In this document: piece after piece, positions 16,313 to 24,912 of the stretch
Numbering within the stretch: the first letter of the stretch is position 1
Layout: each line of letters opens with the position of its first letter
From: an uncultured Pelagibacteraceae bacterium
Lineage (GTDB): Bacteria > Pseudomonadota > Alphaproteobacteria > Pelagibacterales > Pelagibacteraceae
Length of the DNA: 64,000 bases
NCBI GenBank assembly: GCA_902616645.1
Contig: CACMTO010000002.1
Span: 118,863-182,862 of the forward strand
Reading direction: 5' to 3'
Notes under the pieces: generated by a model
Databases searched by the model: none
The model's input: only the letters and a program-made list of their open reading frames with translations
Told to the model about the DNA's origin: nothing
Program-made: the position numbers and the translations under genes

Positions 16313-17735
16313 TTTCCTTACTGTTATAAAGTATCTGATTTTTTAACTTATTTATATTATCAATCATCTCAGGATTTTTTTCTTTTAATTTTTCAATTGT
16401 TTTTACAGAATGAATAATAGTCGTGTGATCTCTGTTTGAAAATTCTCTGCCTATTTCTGGTAAAGATTTTGAAGTTAATATTTTAGTTAAATATATTGCT
16501 GTTTGTCTTGGTCTTACTAAATATCTAGATCTACGTGAAGATAACATCTCATTTTTACTTATCTTAAAAAATTTACAAACTAAGGTTTGTATTAAATCTA
16601 TTGTTACTTTATTTTCACCAAGATTTAATAAATCTTTTAATACTATCTTAGTCTCTGCAATATTTGGTATTTTGTTATATATTCTTGAAAATGATACTAT
16701 ACGATTAATAGCACCTACAAGTTCTCTAATACTATTAGTAATTTCTTTACTTAAAAAATCCTGTATTTCTTGAGAAATTTTTATTTGATCAGAATATAGA
16801 TTATTTAGCTCTTCAGTTTTATTTTTTACAATTTTTTTTCTCAGTTCATAATCGGGTTTTTGTATATCAACAACTAAACCACCTGAAAATCTAGATTTAA
16901 TTCTCTCTTGAATTCTTGACAATTTGTTTGGAGCTCTATCAGCGGATATTATTATTTGTGAACCTTTGTCAATTAAAGCATTAAATGTATGAAAAAACTC
17001 CTCTTGCATTGCCTCCTTTCCATTCATAAACTGGATATCATCTATTATCAGAACATCTGTATTTCTAAAATATTCCTTAAATTTAACCATGTCATTAGCT
17101 TTTATTGATTTTACAAACTGATACATAAATCTTTCAGCTGAAATAAACATTACCTTGTTATTTTTTTTAAGTTCTATTCCTATCGCATTTAAAAGATGGG
17201 TTTTTCCCATACCAACACCACCATACAGGTAAAAAGGATTATAGTTAGAAATTTTTTCTGAGACTTTTAAAGATGCCTCAAAAGCTAATTTATTACTTAT
17301 ACCTGTTATAAAATTTTCAAATCGTTTATTTGGATCAATTCTATTATATTGAAGATAAGTATCTTTAATAAAAGAAATATTTTCTTTATCATCAAAATTA
17401 TTTAATTTTGTTAATTTTAAATTCTCCACATGATCTTTTTGACTATTATTTAATTCTATTATTTTAAACTCTATTCTAATTAAGTTTTTATTATAATTTC
17501 TAATTATTTGAAGGATTTGATCTAAATATCTTGAGGTAATCCAGTCTCTTATAAATCTAGTTGGGACTGACAATAAAATATAATTATTAAATTCCTCTAT
17601 AAATTTTATTTTTTTTAACCAGCTTTCATAAATATCCGATCCTAAATTTTTCCTCATCTCATCTTGAATTAAACTCCAATTAAACCCCGATGATTTTAAA
17701 TTTTTAGAACTTTTGTTTATATTTATGTTACTCAT
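16302..17735 (-). CDS. dnaA: Chromosomal replication initiator DnaA
   Basis: The 477-aa protein has an N-terminal interaction domain (WLKKIKFIE), the AAA+ domain with Walker A GGVGMGKTHLLNA at about residue 170, Walker B VLIIDDIQF, and the C-terminal DNA-binding domain with EIGREFSNRDHTTIIHSV, the DnaA signature. It binds DnaA boxes and melts oriC. A 9-mer TGGGGATAA at 17745-17753, one base from the DnaA-box consensus, lies about 10 bp before the ATG and may mediate autorepression. Confidence 0.98.
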   Translation of the reverse strand: MSNININKSSKNLKSSGFNWSLIQDEMRKNLGSDIYESWLKKIKFIEEFNNYILLSVPTRFIRDWITSRYLDQILQIIRNYNKNLIRIEFKIIELNNSQKDHVENLKLTKLNNFDDKENISFIKDTYLQYNRIDPNKRFENFITGISNKLAFEASLKVSEKISNYNPFYLYGGVGMGKTHLLNAIGIELKKNNKVMFISAERFMYQFVKSIKANDMVKFKEYFRNTDVLIIDDIQFMNGKEAMQEEFFHTFNALIDKGSQIIISADRAPNKLSRIQERIKSRFSGGLVVDIQKPDYELRKKIVKNKTEELNNLYSDQIKISQEIQDFLSKEITNSIRELVGAINRIVSFSRIYNKIPNIAETKIVLKDLLNLGENKVTIDLIQTLVCKFFKISKNEMLSSRRSRYLVRPRQTAIYLTKILTSKSLPEIGREFSNRDHTTIIHSVKTIEKLKEKNPEMIDNINKLKNQILYNSKENEV

Positions 17736-18020
17736 TTTTATTTATGGGGATAATTTTGTTTAAAATTATAATTGATCTAATGCAACAAATAATTTTGAAA
17801 AAATAAAAAAAAATAAAATCTAAGATTGAAATTTTTTTTTTTAAAATCAAATTTTTTATTGACAGACATTACAAACCCAAATTCATAAAAATTAAATTTG
17901 AGATTGAAAACGTAATATTTTTTTTTTTACTAAATCTAAATGTTGTGTGAGTAAAAAAAATGATTATAGATTTAGTAGACCATAAAGTTGAATTAGTTGG
18001 ACAACCTGGAGTGTTAAAAT
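17736..18020. promoter_or_regulatory. dnaA-rpsT intergenic region with near-DnaA box and inverted repeat
   Basis: This 285-bp non-coding gap is large for the window. It contains TGGGGATAA (17745-17753) next to dnaA, long T and A tracts, a direct repeat of AGATTGAAA (starting near 17823 and at 17901), a TTGACA at 17859-17864 on the plus strand, and a perfect 10-bp inverted repeat ACTAAATCTA (17929-17938) / TAGATTTAGT (17967-17976). I do not see the cluster of DnaA boxes expected of a strong oriC. It may hold the dnaA promoter, and an origin is only possible. Confidence 0.4.
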
Positions 18021-18281
18021 TTAAATAGCTGAGATTTTTTTTGTAATCCTAGACACGTTTCTTGATGCATTCTGTTTTTTAATTATACCAGTTTTAGCAA
18101 TTTTCATTAGTTCAGAATTCAACTTAGGTAAGAATTTAAGAGCGTCTGATTTTTTTTTGGATTCAATTAATAAGTTCATCTTTTTTAAAGCATTTTTATA
18201 TCTACTTTTTCTTGCCTTATTAACTAATGTTTGTTTTGATATTCTTCTTATTCTTTTGATTGCAGATTTAGTGTTCGCCAT
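18021..18281 (-). CDS. rpsT: 30S ribosomal protein S20
   Basis: The 86-aa protein begins MANTKSAIKRIRRISKQ, with the later KKMNLLIESKK and IIKKQNASRNVSRI stretches typical of S20. It binds 16S rRNA in the body of the small subunit. It follows mutM on the same strand by 46 bp, a usual alphaproteobacterial arrangement close to dnaA. Confidence 0.96.
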   Translation of the reverse strand: MANTKSAIKRIRRISKQTLVNKARKSRYKNALKKMNLLIESKKKSDALKFLPKLNSELMKIAKTGIIKKQNASRNVSRITKKISAI

Positions 18282-18327
18282 ATGAGCAGGGGTATAGCTT
18301 GTGAAATTCTATAGGTCAATAAAATTT

Positions 18328-19194
18328 TTAACTATTTTGGCAAATGTTACAAAAATAAGATGCTCTATTAGAAATGTTTTTTTTTTGAATAATACCTAAA
18401 CATCTGTGCCTTTTACACTTCATGCCTTTCCTTCCGTAGACTTTAAACTCTTTTTGAAATTCACCATCATTTCCAGAAATATTCTTAAAATCTCTTATAC
18501 TTGACCCACCTTTATCAATTGCCTTTAAGAGAATTTTTTTTGAATTGAAGGCAATTTTTCGACATTCTATTTTTTTTAATAAATTAACTTTTTTAAATGG
18601 ATTAATTTTACTCAAAAAAAGAATTTCACTCGCATAAATATTTCCAATTCCTGAAACAAATTTTTGATCAATTAAAAAATTCTTAATATTTTTTTTTTTA
18701 CCTTTAAAATAAAAAGATATATATTTTTGATTAAATTTAAAATCAAATGGCTCTGGTCCAAATTTATCGAATCTTTTTCTTAACGAGACATTATCTTTTA
18801 TTATTTCAAAAAAACCAAATCTTCTTGGATCATTATAAACAACCATTAAATCATCAAAGATTATTTTTACATGGTTATGTTTTTTTGGTAATTTTCGAGA
18901 ACTATAAAAACTTGTATTAGTAATAGTGTTTTTTTTATCTTTATAAACAATATGTACGGTCCCCGACATACCAAGATGTAACAAACAATATCCTCTATTA
19001 GACAAGCTTAGAATTATATATTTTGAAAATCTTCCAACTTTAGTTATTTTTTGGTTTTCAAGAAAACTTTCGAGAGACCGAGATATTCTAAATCTCAAAT
19101 TTCTGTTTTTAACTATTACTTTTTTAACCTTTTTTTGTTGTATCTTCTTATCTAAAGATTGTCTTACTATTTCTACTTCTGGTAATTCTGGCAT
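18328..19194 (-). CDS. mutM: Formamidopyrimidine-DNA glycosylase
   Basis: The 288-aa protein starts MPELPEVE, giving the catalytic Pro2 and Glu3. It has the conserved Lys in GRFSKYIIL, the H2TH region with DQKFVSGIGNIYASEILF, and a C-terminal zinc finger C-x4-C ... YFCNICQ. The C-x4-C spacing is common in alphaproteobacterial MutM. It removes 8-oxoguanine and opens the abasic site. It is divergent from ubiE with a 31-bp gap. Confidence 0.96.
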   Translation of the reverse strand: MPELPEVEIVRQSLDKKIQQKKVKKVIVKNRNLRFRISRSLESFLENQKITKVGRFSKYIILSLSNRGYCLLHLGMSGTVHIVYKDKKNTITNTSFYSSRKLPKKHNHVKIIFDDLMVVYNDPRRFGFFEIIKDNVSLRKRFDKFGPEPFDFKFNQKYISFYFKGKKKNIKNFLIDQKFVSGIGNIYASEILFLSKINPFKKVNLLKKIECRKIAFNSKKILLKAIDKGGSSIRDFKNISGNDGEFQKEFKVYGRKGMKCKRHRCLGIIQKKNISNRASYFCNICQNS

Positions 19195-19225
19195 TTGATA
19201 TTATATTCAATATATAATTTATTTT

Positions 19226-19930
19226 ATGCAACAATATCTTCAAAATAAAAAAGGACTAGTTAAAAATGTATTTGATCAAGTATATGACAAATATGATTTA
19301 ATGAATGATTTTATGTCATTAGGAATCCATCGATTATGGAAAAAAAATCTCATACATTTAATGAGCCCATCACCTGATCATAAGCTAATTGATGTGGCTT
19401 GTGGCACTGGGGATATAGCAAAACTTTTTTTAAAAAATACACACAAATTGTCGAAAGTGACTTGTGTTGACCCGAATAGTTACATGATTGAAAAGGGAAG
19501 ACAAAAACTTAAAAATTATAAAAATTTAAATTGGATAATTGCATCTGCAGAAAATCTTCCCTTAAACGATAATTCTTTTGATTTCTATACAATTAGTTTT
19601 GGGTTGAGAAATACTAAGAATATTCAAAAATCACTAGCTGAAGCTTATCGAGTATTAAAACCTGGGGGTCGTTTTTTGTGTCTTGAATTTTCAAAAATAC
19701 AGAATTCGAATCTAGAATTTATTTATAAAAATTACTCTAAATTAATTCCCTCTATTGGTAAATTTGTTGTAGGTGAAAAAAAACCTTATGAATATCTCGT
19801 AAAAAGTATTGAAAACTTTGTAAATCAGGAGGAGTTAATAGAGCTTATGCTTAAAAGTCACTTTGAAGAATGTAATTATAGAAACTTATCAGGTGGTATA
19901 GTTTCCATACATAGTGGATGGAAAGTTTAA
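19226..19930 (+). CDS. ubiE: Demethylmenaquinone/2-methoxy-6-polyprenylbenzoquinol methyltransferase
   Basis: The 234-aa class I methyltransferase has the UbiE signature YDLMNDFMSLGIHRLWK near the N-terminus, the SAM-binding DVACGTGDIA, and the second signature RVLKPGGRFLCLEFS. It C-methylates the ubiquinone ring. A TATAAT at 19213-19218 places transcription start one or two bases before the ATG. It is followed directly by ubiB with a TAATG overlap. Confidence 0.96.
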   Translation: MQQYLQNKKGLVKNVFDQVYDKYDLMNDFMSLGIHRLWKKNLIHLMSPSPDHKLIDVACGTGDIAKLFLKNTHKLSKVTCVDPNSYMIEKGRQKLKNYKNLNWIIASAENLPLNDNSFDFYTISFGLRNTKNIQKSLAEAYRVLKPGGRFLCLEFSKIQNSNLEFIYKNYSKLIPSIGKFVVGEKKPYEYLVKSIENFVNQEELIELMLKSHFEECNYRNLSGGIVSIHSGWKV

Positions 19931-21498
19931 TGATAAAAAAAATAATTACCCTACTTCAACTTGGCAGGAAAATAGCTAAATCAGATATACTTAATATTAT
20001 TTCGAAATTCAAAAAGCCTCCTTTCTTTATAATAATAATATTTAATATTTTATCATTTTCTTTTTCTTCAAAAAAAAAGATTGATACTCACAAAGACGAG
20101 GGTGAAAGATTATCTAACTCTTTAGAGTCAATGGGTACAACTTTTATTAAACTTGGTCAATTTTTAGCAACAAGACCTGATATTATCGGGGAGGAGTTAT
20201 CAAAAAAACTAGAAAACCTCCAGGATAAACTTCCACCTTTTTCATTAGATGAAGCAAAAAAAATAATCAGAGATGATCTGGGTGAAGATACTTTTAACTC
20301 AATCATCAACTTAAGCGAGCCAGTTGCTGCAGCTTCAATTGCACAAGTACATAAGGCACAAATTAATGATAATGGAACAATCAAAGATGTAGCTATAAAA
20401 ATTTTACGTCCTAACATTAAAAAGATATTTAATGAGGAAATTGACGCTATTATGCTGTTTGCTTTTTTAGTTGAGTCATTTTTAAAAAAAACAAAAAGAC
20501 TAAAATTAATAGAAGTTGTTTTCTTACTAAAAGAAATTACAAATTTAGAGATGGACCTTAGATTTGAAGCTGCAGCCGCTAATGAATATGCTGAAAATAC
20601 TAAAAACGATGTAGGTTTTAGAGTTCCACAAATTTATTGGAATTTTACAAGTGAGAATGTAATGACTTTAGACTGGGTGGAAGGAGTTTCTATTAGAGAA
20701 ACTGAGGAGCTAAAAAAAAGAAATTTAAGCACCGAAAAGATTGCAGAAAATATTATTCAAAACTTCCTAAGACATGCTGTGAGAGATGGTTTTTTTCATG
20801 CAGATATGCATCAAGGAAATATTTTTATTGATAACAATGGTCATATTGTACCAATTGATTTTGGCATCATGGGTAGATTAGATAAGATGAGTAAAAGATT
20901 TTTAGCTGAAATTCTCTTTGGTTTTATTCAAAGAGATTACCGTAAAGTTGCCGAGGTTCACTTATTGGCTGGATTAGTACCAAAAGAAGTTCCAATTGAC
21001 GATCTTTCACAGGCTCTAAGATCTATTGGTGAGCCAATTTTTGGTCAATCAGTTAAAGATATTTCCGGTGGTAAATTACTCAAACAATTATTTGATGTAA
21101 CTGAAAAATTTAATATGCAAACTCAACCACAACTTTTAATGTTACAAAAAACGATGGTTGTAGTTGAAGGAGTAGCAAGGAAATTAAATCCAAACACAAA
21201 TATATGGACAACATCAAAGCCTGTACTTGAAAACTGGCTTAAAGAAACCAAAGACCCTTTAAAAACAATCAATGAAACCCTTCAAAGTACATCTGAGGTA
21301 ATTAAAAGATTGCCTGATCTTCCAGAAATTATGGACAAAGCTAATCAAGCTCTAACTTATCTAGCAAGCGGAGAAATTCCACAAAACTCAAATTCTTATT
21401 CTGCCTTAAATACAAAAAAAACAGAGATGGTTGCTTTTAGAAATCAATCTATTATAGGTTTATTAGTTCTTGTAATTTTAGGTCTATTAGTATTTTAA
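19930..21498 (+). CDS. ubiB: Ubiquinone biosynthesis kinase-like protein UbiB
   Basis: The ABC1/ADCK protein kinase-like fold includes KxGQ-type GTTFIKLGQFLATRPD, the Ala-rich loop AAASIAQVHKA, HADMHQGNIFI and VPIDFGIMGRL, ending in a hydrophobic C-terminal anchor. UbiB is an ATPase that supports ubiquinone synthesis at the membrane. I place the start at the ATG at 19930, which overlaps the ubiE stop by one base, giving 522 aa. An in-frame ATG 12 nt earlier (19918) would lie inside ubiE. Confidence 0.94.
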   Translation: MIKKIITLLQLGRKIAKSDILNIISKFKKPPFFIIIIFNILSFSFSSKKKIDTHKDEGERLSNSLESMGTTFIKLGQFLATRPDIIGEELSKKLENLQDKLPPFSLDEAKKIIRDDLGEDTFNSIINLSEPVAAASIAQVHKAQINDNGTIKDVAIKILRPNIKKIFNEEIDAIMLFAFLVESFLKKTKRLKLIEVVFLLKEITNLEMDLRFEAAAANEYAENTKNDVGFRVPQIYWNFTSENVMTLDWVEGVSIRETEELKKRNLSTEKIAENIIQNFLRHAVRDGFFHADMHQGNIFIDNNGHIVPIDFGIMGRLDKMSKRFLAEILFGFIQRDYRKVAEVHLLAGLVPKEVPIDDLSQALRSIGEPIFGQSVKDISGGKLLKQLFDVTEKFNMQTQPQLLMLQKTMVVVEGVARKLNPNTNIWTTSKPVLENWLKETKDPLKTINETLQSTSEVIKRLPDLPEIMDKANQALTYLASGEIPQNSNSYSALNTKKTEMVAFRNQSIIGLLVLVILGLLVF

Positions 21499-21506
21499 TT
21501 AAACCA

Positions 21507-22712
21507 ATGAAAGATTTAACTGATAAAAAAGTTTTGTTTATTATATGTGGTGGAATTTCTGCTTACAAAAGTCTTGAAACAATTAGATTATTAAAAAAAA
21601 ATAATGCGCAAATCAAAACTATTTTAACTAAGAGCGCAAAAGAATTCGTTACTCCATTATCTGTCGCTTCACTTTCACAAAACAAGGTTTACGATGACCT
21701 TTTCAATGTTGAAAATGAATCAGAAATGGATCATATTGCTTTATCAAGATGGGCGGATGTAATAATTGTTGCACCAGCAACTGCAAATACTATTGCGAAA
21801 TTAAGCCAAGGATTAGCTGAAGATTTAGCCTCAACGGTGTTACTTGCGTCAAATAAACAAATATTTTTAGCTCCGGCTATGAACGTTAGAATGTGGCAAC
21901 ACGAGTCGACTAAAGAAAACCTGAAAAAATTAGAGAGTTATGGTTACAAATTTATTGGCCCTGATATCGGAGATATGGCTTGTGGTGAGTATGGTGAAGG
22001 CAAAATGTCAGAACCTAATGAAATTTTGAATAAAATTTATATCTATCTAAATCCTAATAATAAAAATAAAAAAATTAAGGCTTTAGTGACTGCGGGACCT
22101 ACTAAAGAATTTATCGACCCAGTCAGATATTTATCAAATGAATCAAGTGGAAAACAAGGCTATGAAATTGCAAGATCTTTAAGTGAAAGAGGATTTGAGA
22201 CTACCCTAATTTCAGGTCCAACAAATCTAAAAGTTGAAAAGAATATTAAATTAATTAGAGTTGAAACAGCAGAGGAAATGTTTAGAGCAACTCAAAAGAG
22301 TTTGCCAACAGATATAGCAATTTTTTCAGCTGCTGTTTCAGATTTTCGAGTAAAAGATATAAGTGACACTAAAATAAAAAAAAAAGACAATCTTGTGATT
22401 AACTTGGAAAAAAATGCAGATATTCTTAGTTACGTTTCAAATCACAATTCCATGAGGCCCAAACTAGTAATTGGATTTGCTGCAGAAACTAATAATTTAG
22501 ATGAAAATGCAATTAATAAAATGATGAGTAAAAACTGTGATTGGATTATCGCTAATGACATCTCAAAAAACAATTCTGGATTTAATAGTGACTATAACGA
22601 GGTAACAATCCATTATAAAGATTTTAAAAAGAAGCAAGAAAAACTAGCATATAAAAAAAAATCCTTAATATCTGATGAAATAGTAAATAGAATCGTTAAT
22701 CAAATGAATTAA
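21507..22712 (+). CDS. coaBC: Phosphopantothenoylcysteine decarboxylase/synthetase
   Basis: The protein is 401 aa. The CoaC flavoprotein half (about 1-185) has GGISAYKSLETIRLL, APATANTIAKL and the APAMNVRMWQH motif. The CoaB half begins KALVTAGPTKEFIDPVRYLSNESSGKQG. The fusion carries out two successive steps of coenzyme A synthesis. It sits between ubiB and dut, with a TAATG overlap to dut. coaBC-dut is a widely conserved pair. Confidence 0.96.
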   Translation: MKDLTDKKVLFIICGGISAYKSLETIRLLKKNNAQIKTILTKSAKEFVTPLSVASLSQNKVYDDLFNVENESEMDHIALSRWADVIIVAPATANTIAKLSQGLAEDLASTVLLASNKQIFLAPAMNVRMWQHESTKENLKKLESYGYKFIGPDIGDMACGEYGEGKMSEPNEILNKIYIYLNPNNKNKKIKALVTAGPTKEFIDPVRYLSNESSGKQGYEIARSLSERGFETTLISGPTNLKVEKNIKLIRVETAEEMFRATQKSLPTDIAIFSAAVSDFRVKDISDTKIKKKDNLVINLEKNADILSYVSNHNSMRPKLVIGFAAETNNLDENAINKMMSKNCDWIIANDISKNNSGFNSDYNEVTIHYKDFKKKQEKLAYKKKSLISDEIVNRIVNQMN

Positions 22713-23149
22713 TGGTAAAAGTTTTAATTAAAAAGATAGATCCCTCTGTAGAACTTCCATCTTATAAAACTGAAGGAGCGTCAGGGATGGATATAATGGC
22801 TTTTTTAAAAAAACCTATAGAAATAAAACCAAAAACATCCTCTGTAATCTCAAGTGGTCTTTTAGTTGCTTTTTCAGAAGATTATGAGATTCAAATTCGA
22901 CCAAGATCAGGACTTGCTGCAAAAAATAATATAAGTGTTTTAAATACTCCAGGGACAATAGATAGTGATTACAGGGGTGAATTAAAGATTATTCTCTATA
23001 ATCATGGTCATAAGAGTTTTATTGTTAATAATGGAGATAGGATTGCACAAATGGTTTTAATGCCTATTGTTAAAATGGAATTAGAGGAAAGTGATCATTT
23101 GCCACTAAGTGTAAGAGGTGATGGGGGGTTCGGCTCAACAGGTAAATGA
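22712..23149 (+). CDS. dut: dUTP diphosphatase
   Basis: The 145-aa trimeric dUTPase has all motifs: GASGMDIMA (1), RPRSGLAAKN (2), NTPGTIDSDYRGE (3), NGDRIAQMVLMPI (4) and the C-terminal RGDGGFGSTGK (5). It keeps dUTP low and supplies dUMP. It is coupled to coaBC upstream and overlaps the ThiF-like gene by 4 bp. Confidence 0.97.
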   Translation: MVKVLIKKIDPSVELPSYKTEGASGMDIMAFLKKPIEIKPKTSSVISSGLLVAFSEDYEIQIRPRSGLAAKNNISVLNTPGTIDSDYRGELKIILYNHGHKSFIVNNGDRIAQMVLMPIVKMELEESDHLPLSVRGDGGFGSTGK

Positions 23150-23907
23150 ATTTAAAATTAAATAAAAGTCAAATTGAAAGATTCTCAAGACAAATTATTT
23201 TAAAAGACATTGGTATCTTAGGTCAAAAAAAGATAATTCAGTCAGAAGTTTTAGTAATAGGAATGGGTGGTTTAGGATGCTCAGTTGCTGAGTTTTTGAC
23301 TAGAGCTGGTATTGGCGGATTGGGAATAGTAGACCCAGACAAAGTTGATCTTTCAAATATCCATCGTCAAAGTCTTTATGATATTAGCGATTTAAGAAAA
23401 CCTAAGGTTTTTGCTGCAGAAAAAAAATTAAAAAAAATAAATATAAAGACAAAAATTAAATCTTATAAAATAAAGTTAAATCAATCAAACTATAAAAAAA
23501 TTTTTGATAAATATGATTATATTGTGGATGGATCAGATAATTTTGATACCAAGTTTTTAATTAATGACATTAGTAAAAAGACAAAAAAATTTCTTGTTAC
23601 TGGTGCAATAAGTAAATTCGACGGTCATATTTTTGTTTTTGACTTTCGAATAAAAAAAACACCTTGTATTAGATGTTTTTTTCAAGAAGAAAAAATTACG
23701 GATAATGTATTAAATTGTGAATATGATGGTATTCTTGGGACAGTCGCAGGCGTAATAGGCACCATCCAGGCAAATGAGATTTTAAAAAAGATACTAACTA
23801 TAGGAAAAAATTTAAGTGGTTATGTGATGATTATAGATTTGTTAAATTTAAATTTTAGAAAAGTAAAATTAAATAAAATTAAAAATGCCCAAGACATTAA
23901 AATTTAA
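23146..23907 (+). CDS. MoeB/ThiF-family adenylyltransferase
   Basis: The 253-aa E1-like enzyme has FSRQIILKDIG at the start, the nucleotide loop GMGGLGCSVAEFLTRAGIG, DPDKVDLSNIHRQ, and the activating-arginine region. A CxxC pair is present at PCIRCFF. The second, C-terminal zinc pair of MoeB is not visible. Such enzymes adenylate the C-terminal Gly of ThiS or MoaD-like sulfur carriers. No carrier gene is nearby, so the pathway (thiamine, molybdopterin or another) is undecided. Confidence 0.85.
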   Translation: MNLKLNKSQIERFSRQIILKDIGILGQKKIIQSEVLVIGMGGLGCSVAEFLTRAGIGGLGIVDPDKVDLSNIHRQSLYDISDLRKPKVFAAEKKLKKINIKTKIKSYKIKLNQSNYKKIFDKYDYIVDGSDNFDTKFLINDISKKTKKFLVTGAISKFDGHIFVFDFRIKKTPCIRCFFQEEKITDNVLNCEYDGILGTVAGVIGTIQANEILKKILTIGKNLSGYVMIIDLLNLNFRKVKLNKIKNAQDIKI

Positions 23908-24358
23908 AAAATTAATCGCAATCTTTTTTTTAATTTTTTTTTCTTCTACGTCATTTTCAGATGAGATATTTTTATCTTTAAAAAAAAATAAAGTTAATGT
24001 TAGATATGGACCGAGTTTTGAATCACCAATTAAGTATATTTATAAAAAAAAAAATTTGCCAATAAAACAAATAGATAAAAAAGAAAATTTTAGAAGAATT
24101 ATAGATCAAAAAAATAATAGTGGATGGATACATATTTCTCAGTTAGAAAAGATAAATTCTGTTATACCTCTAACCGATAAAATTTTATTTAAAAAACCAT
24201 CTTATTTTTCAAAACCGATTGCAAAGATAAAAAAAGGAAGAGTTTTGTTAGTAAAAAAATGCAATGAAAACTGGTGTAAAGTAAAAACAAAAAAAATTGA
24301 AGGATGGATTGATATAAATAATCTTTGGGGAAAGACACCTATTATCAAGAAAAATTAA
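23885..24358 (+). CDS. Exported protein with SH3-like domains
   Basis: The 157-aa protein has a signal peptide (basic start, then AIFFLIFFSSTSFS). Two bacterial SH3-like repeats follow: NVRYGPSFESPIKYIYKK ... GWIHISQL and a second with GRVLLVKKCNENWCKVKT ... GWIDINNLWG. Such domains bind peptidoglycan or proteins in the periplasm. The start overlaps the ThiF-like gene by 23 bp. Function is unknown beyond envelope location. Confidence 0.82.
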   Translation: MPKTLKFKKLIAIFFLIFFSSTSFSDEIFLSLKKNKVNVRYGPSFESPIKYIYKKKNLPIKQIDKKENFRRIIDQKNNSGWIHISQLEKINSVIPLTDKILFKKPSYFSKPIAKIKKGRVLLVKKCNENWCKVKTKKIEGWIDINNLWGKTPIIKKN

Positions 24359-24370
24359 GACCTAACGGAC

Positions 24371-24550
24371 CTATTTTTGTTGTACACAAACATCTTTAAT
24401 AACAGGTGTATTTGCACAATCTCCACATTTAGTTTTTTGTACAATGCATCCATCATCAAGTATCTCAACATCTACAACTTTATCACATTTTGAACAAGTT
24501 GAAGAAATTGTAAGACCGCATTTTTTACAATTATAATTTTCTATTATCAT
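24371..24550 (-). CDS. Small zinc-ribbon protein (59 aa)
   Basis: The peptide starts MIIENYNCKKCGLTISSTC and contains CxxC at residues 8-11, CSKC at 19-22, and KCGDC at 42-45 with further Cys at 35 and 55. This gives up to two zinc or iron sites of rubredoxin/zinc-ribbon type. The acidic middle (VDVEILDDG) and Val/Lys-rich ends suggest a soluble cytosolic protein. A 21-bp palindrome lies 47 bp upstream of the ATG. It is the last gene of the same-strand group downstream of katG, with its own likely promoter. I do not recognise a named family. Confidence 0.7.
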   Translation of the reverse strand: MIIENYNCKKCGLTISSTCSKCDKVVDVEILDDGCIVQKTKCGDCANTPVIKDVCVQQK

Positions 24551-24596
24551 AATTTAAAAAATAAATTTTTTTTAAAATAACTTCAAGTTAAATCAG

Positions 24597-24617
24597 TGCA
24601 AATGATAATTGTTTGCA
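24597..24617 (-). promoter_or_regulatory. Fur-type palindrome upstream of the zinc-ribbon gene
   Basis: TGCAAA and TTTGCA flank the core TGATAATTG in a 21-bp near-palindrome whose centre includes ATGATAAT, as in classical Fur boxes. On the minus strand its TTGCAC forms a -35-like element with TATTTT 16 bp later, so a bound repressor would block the promoter. The window encodes two Fur-family regulators (27856 and 43788) that could read it. Which one does so is unknown. Confidence 0.5.
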
Positions 24618-24671
24618 AAAAAAAAATTTTTTATGCGGTTATTTGTTATTAATAATAATCATTCTCAACGA

Positions 24672-24911
24672 TTATTTTTTAGTTTTGCTAGCCCACCATT
24701 TATCCAAAATAAAATACCAAACTGAGTTAGCTATCGGTTCTACTATTGCATCAGTTAATGCTATAACAAAAGAAACATCTGCTACCAACATTAATACTGT
24801 TATTGCGATTGCAAAATGACCTATAGTGTAAACAATCGTTCTTAATATTGATCCACGATTATTGTTATATATGTTTCCGGCAGCTTTAAATATTCCAGAA
24901 GTTAATTCCAT
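24672..24911 (-). CDS. DUF2061 membrane protein
   Basis: The 79-aa protein matches DUF2061: SILRTIVYTIGHFAIAITVLMLV, then FVIALTDAIVEPIANSVWYFILDKWW. Two transmembrane helices are predicted. The conserved TDAIVEP motif and an aromatic W-Y-x-LD-x-W tail are present. Function is not known. It starts 1 bp after the AspH-like gene and belongs to the katG unit. Confidence 0.85.
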   Translation of the reverse strand: MELTSGIFKAAGNIYNNNRGSILRTIVYTIGHFAIAITVLMLVADVSFVIALTDAIVEPIANSVWYFILDKWWASKTKK

Positions 24912-24912
24912 A

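Noticed and set aside
17960..18028. A 22-codon frame (MIIDLVDHKVELVGQPGV...) between dnaA and rpsT
   Set aside because: No ribosome site, its end overlaps the rpsT stop on the other strand, and its start lies in the inverted repeat. I cannot support it as a gene.
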